From NCBI RefSeq assembly GCF_008630915.1, contig NZ_CP043909.1, forward strand, positions 1-64,000: a DNA stretch of 64,000 bases, in the 5' to 3' direction. Below, one piece after another: positions 34,563-43,926 of this stretch (position 1 is the first letter of the stretch; each line of letters starts with the position of its first letter). Both the position numbers and the translations under genes were made by a program. The notes beneath the pieces are model-generated. The model was not told the origin of the DNA and did not search any database. It worked only from the letters and a program-made list of their open reading frames with translations. The stretch is from Acinetobacter suaedae (GTDB taxonomy: Bacteria > Pseudomonadota > Gammaproteobacteria > Pseudomonadales > Moraxellaceae).

Positions 34563-35852
34563 ATGTCTTTGTTACGTCGTTGGTTTGATCCTATCCGATC
34601 GAGTTGGTTTTACCAAAAACCTTCGCGTCAGGCGGTACTACCTACGGAGCAGGGTTTAAGCATTTACCTACGTTTAGACGATGTCTATAGCTATCTAGCA
34701 GTACAGCAATTGGCTCAACTGAATGAGATCTTGAGTGATGAGCTGAAGCCATTAAAGGTCATCATTTCCAAACAAGATGCTGAACCACCAAATGGAATGT
34801 CACCACAGGACTGGCAGCGTTACTGTTTAAATGACGCTAAGATTTTGGCGAAACAACATCGTTTTGGCTTTGATGAAACACCCGAAATTCCTCGTCCAGA
34901 AGCATTACAACAAGCAGAAACGATTCTAAGAAATACACCGTTAAGAGAACAGAATTTTTTGCACTTGCTGGAAGATGTTTTTCATATGTTATGGCAACAG
35001 CAATATGGAAAACTACGTACCTTATATGCAATGGCGAGTCGACATCAAAAGCCACAGGATTATCCTGAGCGGATTTTTAAAGATGTTCCTGTCGCTGCCA
35101 GCTATTTCGAATTGAGTGAGCGGAAGTACCACGCGGTTGATGATTTATTGCGTTTAACACGACGGTTAAAACAACAAAAATTATTAACGGGAACACCTAT
35201 TTTTCTGATTAATCATATCGAATGGCGTGAGCATTTAATTAACGATACCGAATCCTTAACAGAAATTCAGGCCATGCATGCTGAATTAGATTTGTATATC
35301 GCGCTTGAAGATCCAATGAGTTGGTTATTATTGGCGTATATCAAAGAAGAGCTCGCGGATTATTACAATATTCAGCTCACGATTTATCCATTGAGTTATC
35401 AAGGGCGTGATTGGTTTGACTGGAGCTTGGCGACGCGTGTGTCAAAACGAACAGAGGTGATGTTTACGCCATTTTGTCGTCCAACCAAAGAAGCCACCTA
35501 TGATATGGCGAAGCTATTCTATAGTGTGCCGAAAGATGAGCAAGTGGATTGTATTCATCAAATTTTGGAGGCTGTTTGGACGCGAGGTAAAGATCTTTCT
35601 TTCAAAGCACACTTCCAACGCATGCAGCGGCATTTGGGGATTGTTGAACTGACCGAACAGGATGTTGAGTTGCTATTAAAGCAAAATGATGAGCTTTGTC
35701 AGCAGAAACATCAACCTGATTTTCCTGTTTTAGAGCTACGTATTGATGAGCAAAGCTATGTGTTTAATAGTTTGTATCGAGTTTGGATGATTGAAAGTAT
35801 TTTAAGTAATGTACTCGAAGAAAAATACAAAATGGCCTCAAGCTCTCATTGA
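34563..35852 (+). CDS. Protein with two tandem HCCA-isomerase/DsbA-like thioredoxin-fold units
   Basis: 429 residues, no signal peptide. The sequence seems to be an internal duplication. LSIYLRLDDVYSYLAV (about 32-47) aligns with LDLYIALEDPMSWLLLA (about 242-258). Each is followed by a beta strand, a helical insertion with a W..G motif (MLWQQQYGKL; AVWTRGKDL), and then a strand with Pro (TGTPIFLI; FPVLEL). This is the plan of 2-hydroxychromene-2-carboxylate isomerase and GST-kappa domains. No CxxC motif is present, so it is unlikely to be a disulfide oxidase. Start at 34563 chosen for GAGG with 8-nt spacing, over the TTG at 34497. Activity unknown. Confidence 0.7.
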   Translation: MSLLRRWFDPIRSSWFYQKPSRQAVLPTEQGLSIYLRLDDVYSYLAVQQLAQLNEILSDELKPLKVIISKQDAEPPNGMSPQDWQRYCLNDAKILAKQHRFGFDETPEIPRPEALQQAETILRNTPLREQNFLHLLEDVFHMLWQQQYGKLRTLYAMASRHQKPQDYPERIFKDVPVAASYFELSERKYHAVDDLLRLTRRLKQQKLLTGTPIFLINHIEWREHLINDTESLTEIQAMHAELDLYIALEDPMSWLLLAYIKEELADYYNIQLTIYPLSYQGRDWFDWSLATRVSKRTEVMFTPFCRPTKEATYDMAKLFYSVPKDEQVDCIHQILEAVWTRGKDLSFKAHFQRMQRHLGIVELTEQDVELLLKQNDELCQQKHQPDFPVLELRIDEQSYVFNSLYRVWMIESILSNVLEEKYKMASSSH

Positions 35853-35931
35853 GGCCTCCTTCCAAAATAAAGAATAGGGTAAGTTTCTGTTTTTGCTTAA
35901 CATGATTCCGATAACAGATCGGAGTTAAGCA

Positions 35932-36662
35932 GTGACTTTTTTAGCCATTATCGTGTTGGTTTTTGCCTTTGCGGGCATGATTAAAGGCATGATTGGTCTA
36001 GGTCTACCCGCGGTTTCAATGGGGTTGCTCACCATTGCAATGAGTCCATTTCAAGCAGCAGCATTGCTCATCGTGCCTTCTATGGTCACTAATATCTGGC
36101 AACTTTTTGCTGAAGGGCAAGTGTGGGCGTTTATTCGCCGTTTTTGGTCTTTGTTGCTCGGGATCGTGATTGGTTCGGTTTGGAGTTTTCTACCCACATT
36201 GAATCAAAGTCATGGTCAAAGTAGTGAGTTACTTCTAGGCAGTATGTTGGCGATTTATGGGCTTTATGGTTTATGTGTGAATAAACTTCCACAATTGACT
36301 GCGCATGAACGTTGGTTATCTCCTGTGATTGGGTATCTGGGAGGGGCTGTGACAGTGGCAACAGGGGTGATTATTATTCCTGTGGTGCCGTATTTGCAGT
36401 CCTTACAGCTTAAACGGGATGAGTTGGTACAAGCACTTGGGCTTACTTTTACCATTTCTACGATTTGCTTGGCGGTTTTTTTACATCATAACCCGATGTC
36501 AGGCGTAGTCTTAGATTATCGATTGTCTATTTTAGCGTTATTGGCGGCATTGATTGGGATGTGGTTTGGTAAAAAAATACGTTATCAGTTAGATGAACAG
36601 AAGTTTCGTCGTATTTTTTTATGGGTTTAGTGGCACTGGGCGGCTATATGTTTTTACATTGA
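35932..36662 (+). pseudogene. TauE/SafE family permease, C-terminus frameshifted
   Basis: Polytopic permease of the sulfite/sulfoacetate exporter type with the N-terminal motif GMIKGMIGLGLPAVSMGLL and the second-half repeat GYLGGAVTVATGVIIIP. GTG start with GGAG upstream. The intact frame stops at 36630 (232 aa). A run of seven T (36614-36620) lies just before. With one more T the frame continues as FFMGLVALGGYMFLH to a stop at 36662, a good last membrane helix. It is therefore either a recent frameshift, a variable homopolymer or a base-call error. The truncated protein might still work. Substrate unknown. Confidence 0.75.
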
Positions 36663-36669
36663 GCGATCT

Positions 36670-37560
36670 CTAAGGGCGATGTTGCAATAAAAAATCTGCA
36701 AATTGTTGATAACATAATGGAAGTTGCTTGAAGTCCTGTGTTGCCAAAAGCAGTTTACGATTTGCCCATGCACCGAGTAACTGTACAGAATGAAAATGAT
36801 AATTTGCATGTAAGCGCTGTGCAGCACGTGCAGGCATGATGGCAATCCCGACGCCTTTGGTAACCACCTCAGCAATCGCAGAAAAGTTGGGGAGTCGTAG
36901 ACGATATTGGATGTCAAAACCTAACAATTTAGCTTGGGTGTCAATCGATTGCTGCAAAGAGTGGTGTGGCATCAAACCAATAAAGCTATAGTTCAATGTA
37001 TCCAGTAGATTGATATGATCATGTTGTGCTAAAGCATGTGAGATCGGACAAATCAACACCAAAGGATCACTGGCAAAGTCTTTGGTTTGTAAGTGTCGGG
37101 TGTCAAAAAAACTGGACACTAGACCTAATTTAGCGATGCCTTGGGTGAGCGCATCAACAATTTCTGAGCTTTCCGCTTCATGCAGGTCTAGATTGATTTC
37201 GGGATGATGTACAAGGTACTGTGGTAAAAGTGTAGGTAAATATTCACTCTGTGCAGAAGAATTACACCACAATGTCAAGGATTGAGGTGTGATGTCCCGA
37301 AAACGTTGCATGTCTTGCTCTAATTGATTTTTTTGTAACATAAGACATTGAGCATGCTCAACGAAAGCGTGTCCTGCGGTAGTCAACTCAACCCCTGTCG
37401 TATGCCGAATAAATAAAGGGGTTTCAAAATATTGTTCCAGTTTTTTTATCCGTTCACTGGCGGCTTGTAGCGAAATTGAGGAACGTTCAGCACCTTTGGT
37501 TAAACTCCCCGTGCTGACAATATGAAGAACCAGTTGCAAATCAAAAAAATCAAAACGCAT
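36670..37560 (-). CDS. LysR family transcriptional regulator
   Basis: 296 residues. The N-terminal winged helix-turn-helix (about 1-60) has STGSLTKGAERSSISLQAASERIKKLE. It is followed by the dimerisation helix and a periplasmic-binding-like effector domain ending HRP. It converges on the TauE permease gene with only 7 bp between the restored TauE stop and its own stop. The RutG/UraA-type permease gene lies upstream on the same strand but reads into this region through a terminator. Target and effector unknown. Confidence 0.92.
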   Translation of the reverse strand: MRFDFFDLQLVLHIVSTGSLTKGAERSSISLQAASERIKKLEQYFETPLFIRHTTGVELTTAGHAFVEHAQCLMLQKNQLEQDMQRFRDITPQSLTLWCNSSAQSEYLPTLLPQYLVHHPEINLDLHEAESSEIVDALTQGIAKLGLVSSFFDTRHLQTKDFASDPLVLICPISHALAQHDHINLLDTLNYSFIGLMPHHSLQQSIDTQAKLLGFDIQYRLRLPNFSAIAEVVTKGVGIAIMPARAAQRLHANYHFHSVQLLGAWANRKLLLATQDFKQLPLCYQQFADFLLQHRP

Positions 37561-37637
37561 GAGCGAATGTATTGAAAGTTAAAAACTCATCATACCTTAG
37601 ATTAATGCAAGATAGCGGGATAATGATATGAATAAAA

Positions 37638-37660
37638 AAGGCAGCTTAGCGCTGCCTTGA
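37638..37660 (-). terminator. Terminator of the NCS2 permease gene
   Basis: Minus strand shows stem AAGGCAGC / GCTGCCTT with a 5-nt loop, then TTTTTATTC. It lies directly after the permease stop. Confidence 0.85.
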
Positions 37661-37663
37661 AGT

Positions 37664-38959
37664 TTAGTTTTTATCTTTTATGCTAAACAATAAGTTTAAT
37701 AAAATGGCTGCGAAAGTAGCTGTACCAATTCCGCCTAAATTAAAGCTACCGAACAGTAATTCAAAGTTTCCTGCACCAAGAATCACGGTCACAGAGGCAA
37801 CAATTAGATTTTTATTATTGGAGAAATCAACCTTATTTTCGATCCAGATTTTGGCCCCAGCAATGGTAATCAAACCAAATACCACGATTGAAGCACCCGT
37901 CAATACGGCAGTTGGAATGGTACTGATTACGGCACCAAACTTAGGCGAAAGCCCGAGGAAAATCGCGAATACGCCAGCGATGACAAAAATAATGGTGGAA
38001 TAAACACGCGTTACAGCCATGACCCCAATATTTTCGCCGTAGGTGGTCATACCTGGTGCACCGACACTCCCTGATAAGGTGGTTGCAACCCCATCAGCAA
38101 CGAAGGCTTTACCTAGATGAGGCGTAAGATTTTCTCCAGTCATCGCACCGACAGCTTTGATATGACCTAGATTTTCAGCGACTAAAATTAAGGCAACTGG
38201 GGCAATGATCAACATTGCATTCAACTCAAAGGTCGGATGTGAAAAACTTGGAATACCAAACCAAGGTGCTGTTGCGATTTGTGAGAAATCAATGGCTTTG
38301 CCGAGTCCCAAAACATTGGTGGCAATCGCATAAATTGCATAAGCAACCAACAAACCGACGAGTAGGAGTAAACGCTGTAATAAGCCTTTAGTAAAGACAG
38401 CAATCAGCCCCATACTCAAGACTGTGATCAATGCCATCCACATTTCAAAGGGTTGTCCTGCAACGCTTTTAATGGTGACTGGTGCGAGATTTAAACCGAT
38501 AATCATCACCACAGCACCTGTTACTACAGGTGGCATTAATTTTTCAATCCAACGTGTTCCTGTCAGCATCACCGCAAAACCAATCAGTGTATACAGTACA
38601 CCACATGCAATGATGCCTCCCAAAGCGACCGATAAATTGGGATTCGCTCCTGAGCCCGTAATGTGTCCTGTTGCGGCTGCGACTACACCAATAAAAGCAA
38701 AGCTTGAGCCTAAATAGCTGGGAACACGTCCACCCGTCATGAAGAAAAACAGGATGGTACAAATCCCTGACATGAGAATGGCCAGATTTGGGCTAAAGCC
38801 CATAAGTAACGGTGCCAATACCGTTGCTCCGAACATTGCAAATGCGTGTTGAACCCCTAGCACCGCACTTTGTAAGGGCGGTAAATATTCATTGGTCGCA
38901 ACAGGGCGATGATCAATCTTTCCCTGATACGGTTGCCATTTTGGAAACCAACTGGACAT
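37664..38959 (-). CDS. NCS2 nucleobase permease, RutG/UraA type
   Basis: 431-residue inner-membrane uracil/xanthine-type symporter. Marks: VQHAFAMFGATVLAP and SSFAFIGVVAAATG early, AENLGHIKAVGAMTG (helix 8 substrate and proton site), then APGMTTYGENIGVMAVTR. By eye, the N-terminus (FPKWQ), the GTRWIEKLMPPVVTGAVVM stretch and the C-terminus (GGIGTATFAAILLN) resemble E. coli RutG, the pyrimidine permease, more than UraA. No rut catabolic genes or upp are near, so simple uracil salvage is the safe inference. Confidence 0.92.
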   Translation of the reverse strand: MSSWFPKWQPYQGKIDHRPVATNEYLPPLQSAVLGVQHAFAMFGATVLAPLLMGFSPNLAILMSGICTILFFFMTGGRVPSYLGSSFAFIGVVAAATGHITGSGANPNLSVALGGIIACGVLYTLIGFAVMLTGTRWIEKLMPPVVTGAVVMIIGLNLAPVTIKSVAGQPFEMWMALITVLSMGLIAVFTKGLLQRLLLLVGLLVAYAIYAIATNVLGLGKAIDFSQIATAPWFGIPSFSHPTFELNAMLIIAPVALILVAENLGHIKAVGAMTGENLTPHLGKAFVADGVATTLSGSVGAPGMTTYGENIGVMAVTRVYSTIIFVIAGVFAIFLGLSPKFGAVISTIPTAVLTGASIVVFGLITIAGAKIWIENKVDFSNNKNLIVASVTVILGAGNFELLFGSFNLGGIGTATFAAILLNLLFSIKDKN

Positions 38960-39271
38960 AAATTAGACTCATGATGTGATATCAGCGCGTATCATACTCT
39001 TTATTAAAACCAGCTTTAACCTATTGATCTGGGAGAGGTGGGGACGATTGGGCTTTGAATTTTGATATTTTTACCTTTTGGTAAAATGTGTTTCAAAATA
39101 ACTTATCGGATTTATTCTTTATTTTGCTTAGATTGCTTGAAAAGTTAACTATCTTATTTTCAAAATAATTTTTTAAATTTTTTCTAAAAATTTTCATAGA
39201 AATGGAACATTTTGCCAATGCTGCCATCAACAGCGATGATTTCTGTTGATGGCAACCTTGTGTATAAGGGC
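38960..39271. other. Intergenic region between ppc and the NCS2 permease gene
   Basis: 312 bp without a gene, very AT-rich. It holds the promoter of the permease (minus strand), the palindrome TTTTACCTTTTGGTAAAA near 39070, and the ppc 3' hairpin (39222-39254). Nothing else recognised. Confidence 0.6.
39222..39254 (-). terminator. 3' hairpin after ppc
   Basis: Perfect 12-bp stem TGCCATCAACAG / CTGTTGATGGCA with a 9-nt loop, 18 bp after the ppc stop. No T run follows on the minus strand, so it may stabilise the 3' end or need Rho. Confidence 0.6.
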
Positions 39272-41953
39272 TTAGCCTGTGTTGCGTAAGCCCGCTGCAA
39301 TCCCAGCGATGCTCACCATCAAGGCATGATCAACAGGGCTGTGTTCGGTCTGATGTTCAGCCAGATAAACACGACGACGTTTCATCAATTCTGCTTGTAG
39401 CAAATGCAAGGGGAGTAAATAAGGCTTGCGTACCTGCATTGATTGATCCAATACTTCATTGTTGCTCAGTAGTTTTGATTCACCTTTGAGTCTTAATAAG
39501 GTATCCACTGCATTTTGCAAGCGTTGGCGCAGTTCTACGCCCAATACTTTGAGATCCTGATCCTGTGTGAGATGGGATTCATAATACAAGGCAATATCAG
39601 CATCGGATTTAGACAACACCATTTCCAACATATCAATCAACGTTTGGAAATAAGGCCACTGCTCAAGCATCTCATCCAAGGTTTTCTTGTGTTGTTCGTG
39701 AACTTGATTAATCGCCGTGCCTGTACCGAGCCAAGCGGGAAGCATCAAGCGAATCTGTGTCCATGCGAATACCCATGGAATTGCACGAAGTGATTCGATT
39801 CCACCACTGACTTTACGTTTCGCTGGACGAGAACCGAGAGGTAACATTTGCAACTCTAACTCTGGTGTGACCGTCCGCAGATAACGCACAAAGTTTGGAT
39901 TTTCACGTACGGTCTGACGATAGACTTGAACCGATAAATCCGTCATTTGATTCATTAAAGCGCGCCACTCTTGCTTTGGTACAGGAGGAGGGAGTAAGGT
40001 CGCTTCAAGTGTCGCAGCGGTATAAATCTCTAAGTTTTGCAAGGCAATTCCTTCTAACCCAAACTTAAAGCGAATCATTTCACCTTGTTCAGTCACCCGA
40101 ATCGCCCCTGAGATAGACCCCGGTGGCTGAGAGAATAAAGCTTGTTGGGTTGGAGCACCACCACGACTGATCGAGCCGCCTCGACCATGGAATAAGGTCA
40201 GTTGTACGCCATGTTTTTTAGCAATTGCAGTCAATTCTTCTTGTGCACGATATTGTGCCCAGTTGGCAGACATAAAACCTGCATCTTTAGCAGAATCCGA
40301 ATAGCCAATCATGACTTCATGTTTAGCTTGAATATGCTGTTTGTACCAATGCATATTGAACAAGGTATCCATGGTTTTGGCTGCGCCATCGAGATCTTTT
40401 AAAGTTTCAAATAAAGGCACTACACGAAGCGGATGTTGAATGCCGGCTTCTTTTTGTAGTAATAAAACCGCCAATACATCGCTTGGATATTCTGCCATGG
40501 AGATAATATAGGCACCTAAGCTCTCTGCTGGTTGTTCAGCTAAGGTACGCATGGTGGCAAACACTTCCAGTACATCAGGATGCTGAATGAGGCTGCCTTC
40601 AGGCTCATTAAAAAACTTTGGAAGTAATGGACGCTTACTTTGAAGTTCTTGAATCAAGAAGTTTTGTCGTGCCTGTTCTGTCCATGACTCAAAATTACCT
40701 AAGCCTAAATATTCAGTAATGGCTGAAACAGCTTGGCGATGACGTCCTGATTCTTGGCGAATATCGAGTTTTAGCAGCTCAATACCAAAGCAGTTCACAC
40801 GGTAAATAAAATCCAGCAATTGCCCATTGGCAATCTCGGCGAGATTACGGTCCATCAGTGAGCGGTAGCAAAGCAATAAGGGCGCTAACAGTTCATCCTT
40901 GGTTCGAATAATATTGCTGTCATCCGCTTCAATGCCCTGAAGACGCTGCCCTAACCAAGTTCGGGTGGCTTTTAAACGTTCACGGGTATCACGCAAATAT
41001 TCTCGATAAGGCTCAGGATGAGCATAACCCAACGCATCTGTTAATTCTTGCGAGCAACTTTGGATGGAGAGTTCCCAGCGTAAATTTTCGATATCACGGA
41101 GATATAAATCAGCCGCTTGCCAGCGTGATAACCACAGCACCTCTTGAGTCACTTGATGCGTGACATTTGGATTACCATCACGATCTCCCCCCATCCAAGA
41201 TGCAAAACGGATTGGGGCGATGTCGAGTGGTAGCACCTTTTGACAATGTTGCTGGGTGAGTTCATTCAGTTCGCGGATAAATTTAGGCACTGCATTCCAT
41301 AATGATTGCTCGATGGTTGCAAAGCCCCATTTGGCCTCATCTACTGGGGTTGGACGGTGTTGTCGAATCTCATCCGTTTGCCAAGCAGAACTGATAAGCT
41401 GCTTGAGTACTGCGATGGCTTGCTGACGCTCTCTTGGTGTTAACTTTTGTTGATCCAGTCGAGAAAGACAATCGGTAATATCATCATATTTTTGAATCAA
41501 GGTGCGACGGCTAATCTCCGTTGGATGAGCGGTCAATACCAATTCAATATTCAGGTCACAAATTTGTTGGAATAGTTGTTGTGCCGAGATTTGTTGTGTT
41601 TTGAACTTTTCGAATAGTGGGGCGAGAGGGTTAGGGTTGGGGACTTGCTCGTCAAACTCAGCCTGACGACGATTGCGTACCACATGGTACTGCTCGGCAA
41701 TATTCGCGAAGTTTAAAAAATGTGAGAATGCACGCGTCAGTGGCAAGATTTCTTCATCTTTTAAACCAAGGAAAAGTTGTTCTAATTGCTTTTCTGCTTC
41801 GATTTGACCGTCACGAGCGCCTTTGGCTAATGCGCGAATTTGTTCGATTTGATTAAACAAATCTTGCCCTGCATGTTGTTTTAGGGTCTCACCGAGTAGA
41901 TTGCCCAATAAGCGGACATCTTCACGTAATGGAGCAGTGATTTGCTGAATCAT
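39272..41953 (-). CDS. ppc: Phosphoenolpyruvate carboxylase
   Basis: Makes oxaloacetate from PEP and bicarbonate to refill the TCA cycle. The 893 residues are within the bacterial family range. Motifs seen: catalytic His in VLTAHPTEISRRT, WMGGDRDGNPNVT, the active-site loop FHGRGGSISRGGAP, and the invariant C-terminal NTG. A strong AGGAGA ribosome site precedes the ATG. It is monocistronic, with the TetR gene upstream on the same strand. Confidence 0.97.
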   Translation of the reverse strand: MIQQITAPLREDVRLLGNLLGETLKQHAGQDLFNQIEQIRALAKGARDGQIEAEKQLEQLFLGLKDEEILPLTRAFSHFLNFANIAEQYHVVRNRRQAEFDEQVPNPNPLAPLFEKFKTQQISAQQLFQQICDLNIELVLTAHPTEISRRTLIQKYDDITDCLSRLDQQKLTPRERQQAIAVLKQLISSAWQTDEIRQHRPTPVDEAKWGFATIEQSLWNAVPKFIRELNELTQQHCQKVLPLDIAPIRFASWMGGDRDGNPNVTHQVTQEVLWLSRWQAADLYLRDIENLRWELSIQSCSQELTDALGYAHPEPYREYLRDTRERLKATRTWLGQRLQGIEADDSNIIRTKDELLAPLLLCYRSLMDRNLAEIANGQLLDFIYRVNCFGIELLKLDIRQESGRHRQAVSAITEYLGLGNFESWTEQARQNFLIQELQSKRPLLPKFFNEPEGSLIQHPDVLEVFATMRTLAEQPAESLGAYIISMAEYPSDVLAVLLLQKEAGIQHPLRVVPLFETLKDLDGAAKTMDTLFNMHWYKQHIQAKHEVMIGYSDSAKDAGFMSANWAQYRAQEELTAIAKKHGVQLTLFHGRGGSISRGGAPTQQALFSQPPGSISGAIRVTEQGEMIRFKFGLEGIALQNLEIYTAATLEATLLPPPVPKQEWRALMNQMTDLSVQVYRQTVRENPNFVRYLRTVTPELELQMLPLGSRPAKRKVSGGIESLRAIPWVFAWTQIRLMLPAWLGTGTAINQVHEQHKKTLDEMLEQWPYFQTLIDMLEMVLSKSDADIALYYESHLTQDQDLKVLGVELRQRLQNAVDTLLRLKGESKLLSNNEVLDQSMQVRKPYLLPLHLLQAELMKRRRVYLAEHQTEHSPVDHALMVSIAGIAAGLRNTG

Positions 41954-42037
41954 TCTATTTCTCCTGATGTTCTCATTTGACTATAGCGTGATTGAGCAAC
42001 AATCCAAGAGCAGAACGTAAAAAAATGTGAAAATTCT

Positions 42038-42688
42038 CTAACTTTTAGTTTGATATTTAAGCAAAAATATCTCGATTGCTTGTTGGATCACCTGATCTAA
42101 TTCATCGGCTGAAGGAACCGTATCTAGCCCGAGTAAAACGCTGTGGTGACGTACCCCTAGCATCAACGATATGATGAGTGATGTCTGCTTGAGTGGATCA
42201 TCTGCCTGAATAAATTGCAGCCTAATCGCTTGCTCAAAAAAATCACACCACACATGGCTCATACGCGTGTGTGATGCATCAAAAAATTGTTTCGTTAATG
42301 GACTATTTTCGGCAGCTAATTCAAATAGGACGCGGTCTAACTTAATCGCTTCAGGTAAATAAATAATACTGAGAGCACGATGACACATTAGATAAAGCGC
42401 TTGTTCAAAATTGGTTTCTGCTGTGAGTACAAATTCTTTTGCACAAATTGATTCTTCACAGGTTTCCTCAATCGCACAAATAAACAAATTGGCTTTATCT
42501 TGGAAGTGGTTATACACCGTCAGTTTAGTCACACCTGCTTCTTTGGCAATTTGATTCATATTGGCAGCGTCATAACCCATTTTTAAGAAAATAGCTTTTG
42601 CAGCCTGTAAGATTTTGGCTCTTTTCTCTAAATCTTTGGGACGACCACTTTGATTTTGCACGTTATCTTTCTCTTTAAATTTAACCAA
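42038..42688 (-). CDS. TetR family repressor of the RND efflux pair
   Basis: 216 residues. The N-terminal TetR DNA-binding domain has ILQAAKAIFLKMGYDAANMNQIAKEAGVTKLTVYNHF, given here as consecutive parts ILQAAKAIFLKMGYDAANM and NQIAKEAGVTKLTVYNHF. An all-helical ligand domain follows. It is divergent from the MFP/RND genes across 135 bp that contain a large nested palindrome. By position and family it is most likely the local repressor of the pump and of itself. The inducing ligand is unknown. Confidence 0.92.
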   Translation of the reverse strand: MVKFKEKDNVQNQSGRPKDLEKRAKILQAAKAIFLKMGYDAANMNQIAKEAGVTKLTVYNHFQDKANLFICAIEETCEESICAKEFVLTAETNFEQALYLMCHRALSIIYLPEAIKLDRVLFELAAENSPLTKQFFDASHTRMSHVWCDFFEQAIRLQFIQADDPLKQTSLIISLMLGVRHHSVLLGLDTVPSADELDQVIQQAIEIFLLKYQTKS

Positions 42689-42690
42689 AA

Positions 42691-42763
42691 ATCATAAACC
42701 TAGATTTAATTTTTAATTAATGTACTTATGGGTATATTAATTAAAAATTAAACAATTTATGAT
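42691..42763. promoter_or_regulatory. Nested palindromic operator between TetR and RND genes
   Basis: Inner arms TTTAATTTTTAATTAAT (42705-42721) and ATTAATTAAAAATTAAA (42736-42752) are perfectly complementary over 17 bp around a 14-bp centre. Outer arms ATCATAAA (42691-42698) and TTTATGAT (42756-42763) are also perfect. It is probably the TetR operator overlapping both divergent promoters. Confidence 0.65.
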
Positions 42764-42823
42764 GGTAACTGTCAACAGACTTATTGTGCCTTAAAAAATT
42801 TATTTGAATAAGAGCGAAAAAAG

Positions 42824-43924
42824 ATGAATTTGCTAAATCATGTCATTGTGGGGTTGCTCGTACTCAGCAGTGTCACTTTATCAGCATGCCAAAAAGAGCT
42901 TCCTAAAACCGAGGAAATTCCTTATGTCATGGTGACGCAACCGAGTCGTAATCACACAGATCAAAAAAGTTATGCTGGTGATGTACAAGCAAGACAGCAA
43001 ACTGCTTTGGCGTTTCGTGTCGGGGGACAGGTGACGGAGCGGTATGTTGAGGTGGGTGATCGAGTCAATGTTGGGCAAGTCTTGGCTAAACTTGATGTAA
43101 AAGATGCTCAATTGCAAATGAATGCAGCGAAGGCACAATTACAAAGTGCTGAGGCGGCAGCCAAAATTGCTACGGAAGAATACCAACGATATCAGCAATT
43201 GTTACCTGTCAATGCGGTGAGCCGTTCACAGTTTGATGCCGTGAAAAATCAATATGAATCCGCTCAAGCAAATCTGCAGCAAGCACGCTCTAACTACCAA
43301 GTTTCTGCAAATCAAACCGGTTATAACCAGCTAATCTCCAATAAGAAAGGGGTGATTACTCAGCGTCAAATTGAGGTTGGACAAGTGGTGGCTGCGGGAC
43401 AAGCAGCATATCAGTTGGCGATTGATGGCGAGCGTGAGGTCGTTTTTGGTGTACCTGAACAAGCAGTAAGTGCAATCAAAGTTGGACAACCTGCATGGGT
43501 AACTTTATGGTCACAACCCGATGCTCGTTTTGCTGCAAAGGTTCGTGAAGTATCACCAGCAGCAGATCAATCCCGTACTTTCACTGTTAAAGTTTCCTTA
43601 CTCGAAGGTCAGTCCAGTATCCAGTTGGGTCAAAGTGCTCGCGTATTCTTTGTATCGAATGAAAATGATGTATTGAGTGTGCCTTTATCGAGTGTTACTG
43701 CGACGGATCAACAGGCCTATGTATGGGTGGTCAATACGGATAAAACATTACGTAAAGTTCCTGTGACTTTAGGTGCTTATGCACGCGATAGTGTGCCCGT
43801 TGTTTCTGGTTTAAAGGCAACAGATTGGGTTGTTGTTGGGGGGGTACATTTGTTACGAGATCAACAAAAAATCCATCCAATTGACCGTGAAAATCGCGAA
43901 GTTCGTTTTAAAGCGGGAGGTTAA
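42824..43924 (+). CDS. RND efflux periplasmic adaptor (membrane fusion lipoprotein)
   Basis: 366 residues with a lipoprotein signal (lipobox LSAC, lipidated Cys 22). It has the MFP architecture: a lipoyl/barrel-sandwich half (FRVGGQVTERYVEVGDRVNVGQVLAKLD), a coiled-coil hairpin (about 85-165), the second lipoyl half, a beta-barrel, and a C-terminal membrane-proximal domain. It bridges the inner-membrane pump and an outer-membrane channel. It ends 2 bp before the RND gene and forms an operon with it. No outer-membrane factor gene is adjacent, so a TolC-type channel must be encoded elsewhere. Confidence 0.94.
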   Translation: MNLLNHVIVGLLVLSSVTLSACQKELPKTEEIPYVMVTQPSRNHTDQKSYAGDVQARQQTALAFRVGGQVTERYVEVGDRVNVGQVLAKLDVKDAQLQMNAAKAQLQSAEAAAKIATEEYQRYQQLLPVNAVSRSQFDAVKNQYESAQANLQQARSNYQVSANQTGYNQLISNKKGVITQRQIEVGQVVAAGQAAYQLAIDGEREVVFGVPEQAVSAIKVGQPAWVTLWSQPDARFAAKVREVSPAADQSRTFTVKVSLLEGQSSIQLGQSARVFFVSNENDVLSVPLSSVTATDQQAYVWVVNTDKTLRKVPVTLGAYARDSVPVVSGLKATDWVVVGGVHLLRDQQKIHPIDRENREVRFKAGG

Positions 43925-43926
43925 AC

